Source: a virus
Virus record (IMG/VR): IMGVR_UViG_3300031715_000024
Span: 1-24,056 of that record
Length of the DNA: 24,056 bases
Strand: one strand, 5' to 3'
Made by a program: the position numbers and the translations under genes. The notes beneath the pieces are model-generated. The model saw only the letters and a program-made list of their open reading frames with translations. It did not search any database and was not told where the DNA came from. Shown here in pieces: positions 1 to 6,387 of this stretch (within the stretch, counting starts at the first letter, position 1; each line of letters starts with the position of its first letter).

Positions 1-162
1 TGTAGCGCCTGCTTCTTCGAGAATCCGTACGGTGTCGTCTGTCGAGCCGGTATCCGCCACGAAGATCAAATCGGCATCCCGAGCGGACTCGCAGAAACGT
101 TGTGCGAATTTCGCCTCGTTCACAGAGATCGCATAGACGACGATTTTTAGTCTATTGCTCAT
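1..162 (-). CDS. Family 2 glycosyltransferase, N-terminal fragment (runs off window)
   Basis: Only the first 54 codons are in the window. They read as the start of a GT-A fold family 2 glycosyltransferase, which transfers a sugar from a nucleotide-sugar to an acceptor. A first beta strand (KIVVYAISVNE, residues 6-16) is followed by a helix and the strand LIFVADTGSTDDTVRIL. The D-x-G-S-x-D-D-T stretch is the classic nucleotide-binding segment of this family. The ATG overlaps the stop of the upstream gene as ATGA, so translation is probably coupled. Together with the methyltransferase and the second glycosyltransferase-like gene upstream, it suggests a glycan-modification function within the fibre operon. 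The acceptor and sugar cannot be told. The family call is fairly safe; the catalytic half lies outside the window. Confidence 0.8.
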   Translation of the reverse strand, partial: MSNRLKIVVYAISVNEAKFAQRFCESARDADLIFVADTGSTDDTVRILEEAGAT

Positions 163-386
163 GAGGCTGCTTCTGGAGACGCACGGTGGTATCCCAAGTC
201 ATTCGCCGCTTGATTCTTCGGATCATCTACCTCTGGCTTCAGTTGAGAGTTGATATAATTCACGACTGGGGCAGCTCTGCCGTAAGGGACGTGCATCAAT
301 CCCTCATGCACGACACTCAAATATTCATCCGTGAACTCGATAAGATAGACACGCTTCCCATTCACTATTTTCATGCCGTGTTTCAT
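159..386 (-). CDS. Small conserved phage protein of unknown function
   Basis: A 75-residue protein. The central stretch (YLIEFTDEYLSVVHEGL, then PYGRAAPVVNYINSQL) looks like a recurrent small phage protein pattern in which a predicted helix is followed by a P-Y-x-x-A-A-P-(V/L)-(I/V) segment and a second helix ending in Q. I know of no assigned function. A longer reading from a TTG at 395 is possible. I chose the ATG at 386 because an AGGGG ribosome binding site lies nine bases upstream and overlaps the stop codon of the collagen-like fibre gene. The C-terminus is polar and probably disordered. It overlaps the following glycosyltransferase by ATGA. Confidence 0.7.
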   Translation of the reverse strand: MKHGMKIVNGKRVYLIEFTDEYLSVVHEGLMHVPYGRAAPVVNYINSQLKPEVDDPKNQAANDLGYHRASPEAAS

Positions 387-398
387 TCGAAACAACCC

Positions 399-1790
399 CT
401 ACGCCAAAAGACCATGCAAGCGCATAGCTTTCACTATCTGTGGAACAGTGTAGCCGTCAAAAGTGCTTGCGGTATTTACGGCTGTACCCGAGTTAACTGC
501 GAAGGATGCAGAGGAAACAGACGTTGACTGCTGTGGCCCTATGATCTGTGTCATGACACCAGCGGTGTTAATACCTATGCCTCCATTGGTTCCGTTGTAA
601 ATAAGCCTCACCTGCGCCACATTCGACACCTGATAGTCGATGCCTACATTTGCGCCATTGCATATGAGCTTGTTTACCCCGTTGATGTCATATAAGTGCG
701 ATTGCCCATACCCCATTCTGACTGCGCCTTGACTTACGGCCGATGTGGCGCAGTCGAACGCGAAATTCACATTGGTATTCCAACAAGAAAATCCGAATGT
801 TGTTACAGAATCGGAGCCATCTCCATTGTTCTGTAATCTGTATCCAAATGCCGTTACCGTAGCAGGTCCAGATGGAACTCCTCCGGCTAATTTTCTACTA
901 TTAACAACGTCAATTCCTATCCTGGAATTATTTGTGTCTGTCCCGTTAGAATTGTTATCTACTTCAAGCCCAATCAATCCAGTTGACGGGTTGTTGACGT
1001 TATTTACTTCGATAGCCTGGATCGTCGCCCCCCAAGTAGGTCCGGTCGAATATTTGTTTCCTTGGAAATAGGCCCCAACGTTCTCACCCGCAGTAGCGTG
1101 GTTGTTCATGATTCCGAGAATATTCCACTCGAAATTAGTCACGCCAGATGCTACGTTGGTGGTCACATTTAGCGCTGAAAGAGTATTCCCGACAGGCCCA
1201 GAAGTTTGATCCGCGTTCCGGAAGAAAAATTGAGATGCGTACTCAGATGTTGCGGTATGGGGCTCTATAAACTGACTATATGAAACATTCGAACCCGTAA
1301 TGAAGCCAGCCGCAGCCGCTCCCGCGCCTGTGAATGTCGCTCCGGGGAGTGCCTCAAGAATAACTCCGGCTGGAATCGCAGCGGTACTTGATACAACCCA
1401 AGCCCCTGAAACAAATAGAACACTTGAGTTGCAGGAAGCGGCCGTAGTTAGAATTGATGTGCAATCAACAGTTGGGGTGGCTCCGTATCGTCGAATATCT
1501 CCAGCCGGATAAGCGTAGTTCGTCGGTGTAACGCCCGCAGATTGCTCTGAAGATGTTTGATCATATTTGATATTTAGACTATCCACCGTCGTGACGGCTG
1601 GACCGGTCGGCCCCGTTGCTCCATTGTTTCCAGCGGTGCCAGTCGGGCCAGTCGGTCCTCCAAACGGACCCTGAGATCCGGTCGGACCCGGATTACCTTG
1701 CGGACCAGTCGGCCCCTGAGGCCCCGGCGTGGCCACTTGGACGACATTGCTCCCGATCTCCTGCACCACTACCGTCGCTGGAGTGCTCAT
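399..1790 (-). CDS. Collagen-like tail fibre protein
   Basis: A 463-residue fibre-type protein. Residues about 23-69 are Gly-x-y triplets rich in GPT and GPQ with one or two register breaks, which is a collagen-like trimerising shaft. The rest is beta-rich, Asn/Thr/Ser-rich and low in charge, as in phage fibre heads. The C-terminus (YTVPQIVKAMRLHGLLA) matches a short ending common to many phage fibre and virion proteins, in which a hydrophobic helix carries the V-x-A-L-x-x-x-G-L-L-A pattern. Role: probably receptor contact or virion-surface decoration. No peptidase or lyase motif was seen. Its ATG overlaps the stop of the upstream 123-residue gene (ATGA). The Thr of GPT triplets are known O-glycosylation sites in bacterial collagen-like proteins such as BclA, which is notable beside glycosyltransferase and methyltransferase genes. 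Confidence 0.85.
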   Translation of the reverse strand: MSTPATVVVQEIGSNVVQVATPGPQGPTGPQGNPGPTGSQGPFGGPTGPTGTAGNNGATGPTGPAVTTVDSLNIKYDQTSSEQSAGVTPTNYAYPAGDIRRYGATPTVDCTSILTTAASCNSSVLFVSGAWVVSSTAAIPAGVILEALPGATFTGAGAAAAGFITGSNVSYSQFIEPHTATSEYASQFFFRNADQTSGPVGNTLSALNVTTNVASGVTNFEWNILGIMNNHATAGENVGAYFQGNKYSTGPTWGATIQAIEVNNVNNPSTGLIGLEVDNNSNGTDTNNSRIGIDVVNSRKLAGGVPSGPATVTAFGYRLQNNGDGSDSVTTFGFSCWNTNVNFAFDCATSAVSQGAVRMGYGQSHLYDINGVNKLICNGANVGIDYQVSNVAQVRLIYNGTNGGIGINTAGVMTQIIGPQQSTSVSSASFAVNSGTAVNTASTFDGYTVPQIVKAMRLHGLLA

Positions 1791-2158
1791 GGAGTCACCC
1801 CGGCAGACACCGACACCGTCCCTTGCAACAGTCTCGTGATTACCGCAGACGAACTCGTCAGAATCAGGTCATACACGCCATTCCACCACGTGAAGCTTTC
1901 AGTATTCGCCGCTGGAATGGTCAGTGTGATCGTGCCGGCAGTACCTCCGAGCACCAGATTAGAGCTCGCGTCATATAGAACCGGCGTCGCCAGTGGATAT
2001 GCCCTAATCTGCATCCCCGCGGAATATCCCGTGAGATCAACAGGCGATGGCTGCGCACCCACAGCCGAGCACGTCCCGGCTAACCAGGTGAAGTCCTTGG
2101 TGTAGGTCGCCCCCTGTTTGATACAGTGGTTGTAAGTGCCAGTTCCGCAGCAGGTCAT
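1787..2158 (-). CDS. Small baseplate- or fibre-associated phage protein
   Basis: A 123-residue protein with the look of small tail-associated phage proteins: an N-terminal Cys-rich segment (CCGTGTYNHC), then KQGATYTKDFTW, VDLTGYSAGMQIRAYP, and a C-terminal WWNGVYDLILTSSSAV followed by TRLLQGTVSVS. The D-L-T-G-Y-x-x-x-M-Q-I-R and G-V-Y-D-L-x-L-T elements recur in beta-sandwich proteins encoded just upstream of phage fibres, where they may link the fibre to the virion. Four Cys lie within about the first dozen residues, which is unusual for a virion protein. Start is ATG three bases after the methyltransferase stop, with no strong ribosome binding site, so it may depend on read-through translation. 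The family resemblance is from memory and the function is inferred from position. Confidence 0.7.
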   Translation of the reverse strand: MTCCGTGTYNHCIKQGATYTKDFTWLAGTCSAVGAQPSPVDLTGYSAGMQIRAYPLATPVLYDASSNLVLGGTAGTITLTIPAANTESFTWWNGVYDLILTSSSAVITRLLQGTVSVSAGVTP

Positions 2159-2161
2159 GGG

Positions 2162-2725
2162 TCATTTCTTGTTCGATGTGAGCGTCATATGGGTGTCTAA
2201 GCACGCCTCCTTGAACCACTGCTGAGCATATTGCTGCCGCTCAACATTCCAGGCCAATATCCCCGGATGCAGTCCATAGCCGCCTCCGAAACTGAAGTCG
2301 CAGTCGTACCCGTTCGGATTGAACTGGATATCGTTGTGAGGCGCGTTTTGCATGCGCCATTCCTTCCATAGGTAGTTGTATAGGAACTCACAAACAGGCG
2401 GCCATTTATGGGTGAAGTCTCCATAGGCCCTCTGTGAAGACCAGTGTGGAGTGATGATGTAGGCCTTTCCGCCAGGAATCAGGACACGATACATCTCGTT
2501 GAAGATGTGCACACGCTCATCTCCCGTGAAATGCTCCAATGCGTGCGACATATGGATGTCAGACACCGTATTGTCTTCCCAGGGCCACCGCTCTCGGAGG
2601 TCTGTCACGACGTCGAGACCGTCGAAGGGGATCGAATCCACCGACAGATAGCCATCCATGCGAGATTTGCCCGCACCTAGATTAAGCTTCAGAAGAGACA
2701 TTTCAGAGTTGACTACTGCGTTCAT
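2162..2725 (-). CDS. SAM-dependent methyltransferase (class I fold)
   Basis: A 187-residue class I methyltransferase. Residues about 12-30 (LKLNLGAGKSRMDGYLSVD) contain the Gly-rich SAM loop N-L-G-A-G and the acidic end of strand 2. Around residue 58 is the segment DIHMSHALEHF, and after it come FNEMYRVLIPGGKAYIITP. That is the usual order for Methyltransf_11-type small-molecule or sugar methyltransferases (motif I, acidic residue, D/E-H-F, L-x-P-G-G). It has no DNA-methyltransferase catalytic motif (DPPY or PCQ), so DNA is an unlikely substrate. The C-terminal 60 residues are Trp-, Tyr- and His-rich and may shape the acceptor pocket. It starts four bases after the glycosyltransferase-like gene, with GGTGAG as ribosome binding site. 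Neighbours suggest methylation of a sugar on a fibre or cell-surface glycan. Substrate unknown. Confidence 0.85.
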   Translation of the reverse strand: MNAVVNSEMSLLKLNLGAGKSRMDGYLSVDSIPFDGLDVVTDLRERWPWEDNTVSDIHMSHALEHFTGDERVHIFNEMYRVLIPGGKAYIITPHWSSQRAYGDFTHKWPPVCEFLYNYLWKEWRMQNAPHNDIQFNPNGYDCDFSFGGGYGLHPGILAWNVERQQYAQQWFKEACLDTHMTLTSNKK

Positions 2726-2729
2726 GAGC

Positions 2730-3461
2730 TCACCACATTATGTCGGTGGAGGGTTCATAATGTCCTACCCGTATATCGCACGCAATCGCGCAGCGATAGC
2801 CGTATTTTCGAGCATCCCCCCAGAAAACAAGATCCTGCGTGCCAATGCCTTCACCGTTCTTGCCGTTTTTGGTTCTGAACCATGGACGTTGTAAACGCTC
2901 ATCCTTGAACATACTCAAGCGAAACAAGTTGAAGCCCATTCCGGTACCGCAGCACTCAACGAGTCCACCATTCGGGTCTGGCAACTGAGGCCTGTAATTC
3001 GGAGTGGGGTCCTTTGGATCGCCCCAGATTTGCGCGCATCCCCCTTCGCCCTTCGTGAAGTAAAGTCCTCCGATACAGGCGAACTCCGGATGGTTCTCCA
3101 TGTGCTCAATCAACTTGATCACGCCGTCAGGAGGAGGGGCGTTATCGTGCTCAATCGTCAGTAGATATTCCCACTGACTCAATTCTGGGTTAGCCAATAT
3201 CTGTTCGAGAGCACTTGAGTATGCGTCTCCAACCTCTAACCCCTGCGCCAGATATCGAAAAATTCCATTGTTGGGTGGAAATGCCAAATTCCTCCAAGCC
3301 AGTACGCACTTCGCAGGAACCATATCGGCAGCGGGCATGATTTCCACGATCCGCTGTTTCTTCCAAGAGCCACCTTTCAGCAATCTAGCGCGAGTCTTGG
3401 CGAGATCCTTGTTGTGCTCGCCACCAAAGTCTTGAACGACCAACTGAGGTTTGTTACCCAT
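2730..3461 (-). CDS. GT-A-fold glycosyltransferase-like protein
   Basis: A 243-residue protein with the layout of a GT-A glycosyltransferase. Near the middle is YLLTIEHDNAPPPDGVIKL, with a DxD-like E-H-D-N followed by P-P-x-G. Then come GGLYFTKGEGG, a GTGMGFNLFRLSMF segment like the acceptor-side strand of GT2 enzymes, and near the end GTQDLVFWGDARKYGYRCAI plus VGHYEP. The order resembles GT2-like phage proteins in which the DxD is replaced by E-x-D. No membrane segment is present, so it should be cytoplasmic. A GTG at 3473 would add four residues. I prefer the ATG at 3461, which forms TAATG with the stop of the Gly-rich gene. Confidence is good for the fold and modest for activity; sugar and acceptor are unknown. 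Confidence 0.7.
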   Translation of the reverse strand: MGNKPQLVVQDFGGEHNKDLAKTRARLLKGGSWKKQRIVEIMPAADMVPAKCVLAWRNLAFPPNNGIFRYLAQGLEVGDAYSSALEQILANPELSQWEYLLTIEHDNAPPPDGVIKLIEHMENHPEFACIGGLYFTKGEGGCAQIWGDPKDPTPNYRPQLPDPNGGLVECCGTGMGFNLFRLSMFKDERLQRPWFRTKNGKNGEGIGTQDLVFWGDARKYGYRCAIACDIRVGHYEPSTDIMW

Positions 3462-4375
3462 TACACTACCCACGCAATCGTAGCCGAGTTGCTCGTTCCC
3501 GGTGTGTAGGTGAGCACGATGATGCCCTGTGCGCCGGAGCCGAAATTTGTATTACCAGTGTTGCCAGATCCGGCGCCACCACCGCCATATAAGCCACCGT
3601 TTCCAGGTGTAGTCGTATTGGTGTTATCTCCGCCGCCGCCGCCTCCTCCTGATCCATGCGATGAATCCCAATCGGTTCCGGGACCCCCGTTGCCGCCATT
3701 ACCGACGTTTGCTCCACCACCTCCGCCGCCTGCGGTACCTGCGGTACCAGCGCCTGCTCCCCCCGCGCCCCCACCGCTACCGAGATAGTTATTTCCTCCC
3801 GCACCTCCCACAAACTGGCTCGGTGGAGAATTTCCAGCAGAACCGCCGCCACCGCCGCCACCCCCGGCACCCGCCCATCCATTTTCAGCGGCCTGCTGGA
3901 TACCGCCCGCTGCTCCAGCTCCATTGGGACCTCCAGCGCCGCCACCACCGCAGCCTCCACCGCCTGCTGCAGGCGTGCCACCGTTGCCTCCATTGGCTCC
4001 GCTGGTGTTATTCGGAGAGCCGCCTGAGGCCAATCCGCCCACCCCGCCGATACCTCCTCCATTATTGGCAGCGCTGGCGCCTTTGGCGCCGCAGGAGCTT
4101 GCCGCGAGGGTTGAGCCGTTGAACCAGGTATCGCCGCCGGCCGCCGCAGCCGTAGCACCTCCGACACCGACCGAGAGATTGGCGCCTGTCGTCGCCGTGA
4201 CAGAGGTCGTGATGGCATACGCGCCACCCCCACCACCGGGCCCGTTATCCGGCGCTGCGGCCGAAGTGCAGCCAGCTCCGCCACCACCGATGCACTCGGC
4301 CTGCCCTGAGCCGGGCCAATTGCCGGGTGGACTGAATGTGCCTGCACCCGTGGCGACAATGTAGAAAAGCGCCAT
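3461..4375 (-). CDS. Glycine-rich fibre-tip / adhesin protein
   Basis: A 304-residue protein, mostly Gly with Ala, Asn, Ser and Thr. After a short beta start (ALFYIVATGAGTFSPPGNW) it has many GGGG and GGxGG runs, and it ends with AQGIIVLTYTP and a short hydrophobic tail. This is the Gly-rich phage tail-tip type, in which Gly-rich loops form a sandwich of polyglycine helices that bind receptors, as in T-even distal fibre adhesins. The final (G)-I-I-V-L-T-Y-T-P is typical of the family. Coding-strand G/C richness produces long shadow frames on both strands. It begins directly after the stop of the 80-residue gene (TGAATG) and ends in a TAATG overlap with the glycosyltransferase-like gene. Receptor unknown. 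Confidence 0.8.
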   Translation of the reverse strand: MALFYIVATGAGTFSPPGNWPGSGQAECIGGGGAGCTSAAAPDNGPGGGGGAYAITTSVTATTGANLSVGVGGATAAAAGGDTWFNGSTLAASSCGAKGASAANNGGGIGGVGGLASGGSPNNTSGANGGNGGTPAAGGGGCGGGGAGGPNGAGAAGGIQQAAENGWAGAGGGGGGGGSAGNSPPSQFVGGAGGNNYLGSGGGAGGAGAGTAGTAGGGGGGANVGNGGNGGPGTDWDSSHGSGGGGGGGDNTNTTTPGNGGLYGGGGAGSGNTGNTNFGSGAQGIIVLTYTPGTSNSATIAWVV

Positions 4376-4618
4376 TCAGGCTTTTCCTAGATGTTTATCG
4401 ACCACGAACTGCCAGTCATAAAACTCGTGCCAGGTGTCGCCGAGCTTGATGCGCTTCGCTTGCTCGCGAACTTTTTCGTAGAGCAATATTCCATGACCCG
4501 GGTGAGGGTTGACGAGGCGTTGCAGCGCCACGGGGTCTTCTGGTAATTCAAACTCGCCCATCGGGTCTAACACCGAGTGCACCTTTCCTTCGGGTGTGTA
4601 AATGAGGGCTTGCTTCAT
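4376..4618 (-). CDS. Small protein of unknown function
   Basis: An 80-residue, mixed-charge, soluble protein (MKQALIYTPEGKVHSVLDP at the start, TWHEFYDWQFVVDKHLGKA at the end). I do not recognise a family. It is rich in Trp, His and Lys, unlike the low-charge fibre proteins on either side, so it is more likely a chaperone, an enzyme cofactor or a regulatory protein than a virion fibre. A GTG at 4633 would add five residues. I chose the ATG at 4618, which lies eight bases after the stop of the lectin-like gene with a weak GAAG ahead of it. Its position between two adhesins may mean it assists folding or assembly of one of them, as small phage fibre chaperones do. That is inference only. Confidence 0.55.
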   Translation of the reverse strand: MKQALIYTPEGKVHSVLDPMGEFELPEDPVALQRLVNPHPGHGILLYEKVREQAKRIKLGDTWHEFYDWQFVVDKHLGKA

Positions 4619-4626
4619 GACTTCGA

Positions 4627-6384
4627 TCACCACGTCCAGTTATTCACGATGAAGTTACCGAATTCACCCCCCGTGCCAGCGGTGAAGCCCGCATACGCGG
4701 AGTTGCTGCCAATGGTTCCGGGAATATTGATCGAAAAGCTCGTCGAAAAATTGTTGCTGTTGACAGTGTCCGTAATGGACATTGAGAGTGTTTGAGTACC
4801 GGCGTTATACGACAGCGAAACATTCAAAGGATGGCCAGACGCCAAACTGACTGGAGACACGCTAGAGCCGCTTGAGCCTCCAGGAGTAGCTCCGTCTGTG
4901 TACAGACCCGTTAGATTTTGGGTGCTACCATTTCCGAATACATCAAATTTGACTGCAACGCTCGCAGGAATCCCTGGGCTACCCGTGCCAGTGCCTTGTA
5001 GGCCTCCATATCCCATTCCCTGGCTACCGCCTCCAAAAGCAGTAGGCCCATTCGTGCTAGAAGCTTGAGTCGTAGGCTGAGAAAATGTCGAAGCCGATTG
5101 AAAGTTCTGTAGTACAAAACACATGCCCTGCGCTTGAGCACTCGTCAACTGTATTTGAAAGTTTGTGGTGAAATTTACATTGATCGGCAGAGGCGCTCCC
5201 CACCACATCGCCCCCACTTCGTTCCCATTCGTTGCATTGTTGGTGTCTGTCAACTGAATTGCAGAGCCGCTATAGACCGATCGACCCACCGGGATAACGC
5301 CATCCCCGCTGGTAAAACCGCTCCCGCAATTGACGATTAGCGACGTGCCGATTTGATACACATTCGAGGCGACCAAGCTGTCCGTGAAACCAGACTGGAT
5401 AGAGACCGCCTGAACGATCGTGTTGGAGCTGACTGTGAAACCACCCGTATACAGGGTACTGGCGGCTGTCGGGAGCAATCCGTTGGTCGTGTAGTAGATC
5501 GTACCAGGACCAGAGATTGTGACGGTCTGCGAAGATCCATACTGGCCAGAGGCTGGCGATATCGTCGGAGTCGATAGTCTCGTGTTATAGCCGTTATAGA
5601 AACTCCAAGATTGAATCGCCATGCCGACATTTGAAGAGACCGCTCCACCCGTAAATCCAACATAACCCTGAGTCAGAACATCAGATAAATTTAATGGCCA
5701 TTGGTATCTCGCTTGCGCAGCAGTGATTGTGTCCTCCAACACCATGGTAAGAAGAGAGCCGTCATAGACAATGGTGCAAGACAATACATTCCCATTGTAG
5801 AAATTGATTCCGTATGGGGTGATGTCCTGAGCGGGTGTTAGACCTGCATAGGGACCACTGTTTAAATATAGACCAGTGGAATTAGATCCGCCACCACTTG
5901 GATAGGTGACGGCATTTCCTGTGGAAGTATTTAAATCGAATTTGACTCCAATGCTAGGAGTCATGTTATTGAACTGGCCACCTAACTGATACAGGCCATA
6001 TCCCGCTACGTTTGCGTCACCTACGCCATGTATTCCTGTAAATCCAGAAGCCCCTGGTGGTGACGTGCTGTTCTGTATGACAAACAATCCACCGAATACA
6101 GTGGGCACCGTAACGCCGCTCGCGCCAACGAATTGGAAAGTAAATTGAGTCGTGAACGTACTGATCGTAAGGAGGGAGTTGTACCAAGCCCCACCACTCT
6201 TGTGGCCAGCATTCTGAAGCACCGTCCACAATTCGTTGCTGCTGATCGATGCTCCGGCCAGGGAAATATTCGGACTTCCCGAGAAGTCTGGAAAGTCGAA
6301 TACCAAGGTAGCCTGAGTTCCCGTCGAGTAGACAGAACCTCCAGACCCCAGGATTTTCCCTCCGGATAGAATGACTGCGCTCAC
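4627..6384 (-). CDS. Lectin-like adhesin: L-type lectin / chitobiase C-terminal-like / L-type lectin
   Basis: A 585-residue protein with three apparent modules. Residues 1 to about 265 and about 346-585 each read as an L-type (legume) lectin-like beta sandwich. Both carry a (S/A)-(V/I)-x-V-K-F-D strand (SIGVKFDL, SVAVKFDVFG), a T-G-L-Y segment, a (Y/A)-x-G-F-T strand (YVGFTGG, YAGFTAGTGG) and an end-strand W-(S/T)-(F/W). Residues about 270-345 resemble the chitobiase/hexosaminidase C-terminal domain: TPTISPASGQYGSSQTVTIS, then GTIYYTTNGLLPT and FTVSSNTIVQAVS. No catalytic acid pair is evident, so binding rather than cleavage is likely. Start is GTG at 6384, with no nearby in-frame ATG. Such combinations occur in soil bacterial surface proteins, so acquisition from a host is possible. 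Probable role: receptor recognition. Confidence 0.75.
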   Translation of the reverse strand: MSAVILSGGKILGSGGSVYSTGTQATLVFDFPDFSGSPNISLAGASISSNELWTVLQNAGHKSGGAWYNSLLTISTFTTQFTFQFVGASGVTVPTVFGGLFVIQNSTSPPGASGFTGIHGVGDANVAGYGLYQLGGQFNNMTPSIGVKFDLNTSTGNAVTYPSGGGSNSTGLYLNSGPYAGLTPAQDITPYGINFYNGNVLSCTIVYDGSLLTMVLEDTITAAQARYQWPLNLSDVLTQGYVGFTGGAVSSNVGMAIQSWSFYNGYNTRLSTPTISPASGQYGSSQTVTISGPGTIYYTTNGLLPTAASTLYTGGFTVSSNTIVQAVSIQSGFTDSLVASNVYQIGTSLIVNCGSGFTSGDGVIPVGRSVYSGSAIQLTDTNNATNGNEVGAMWWGAPLPINVNFTTNFQIQLTSAQAQGMCFVLQNFQSASTFSQPTTQASSTNGPTAFGGGSQGMGYGGLQGTGTGSPGIPASVAVKFDVFGNGSTQNLTGLYTDGATPGGSSGSSVSPVSLASGHPLNVSLSYNAGTQTLSMSITDTVNSNNFSTSFSINIPGTIGSNSAYAGFTAGTGGEFGNFIVNNWTW

Positions 6385-6387
6385 AAA

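Noticed and set aside
399-2158. Programmed frameshift between the small baseplate-like gene and collagen-like fibre
   Set aside because: The ATGA overlap explains the junction and no slippery heptamer was found.
3510-4364. Long Pro-rich frames on the plus strand opposite the Gly-rich gene
   Set aside because: They are the antisense of GGN codons. No ribosome binding site or conserved motif; the minus-strand Gly-rich gene is coupled to its neighbours.
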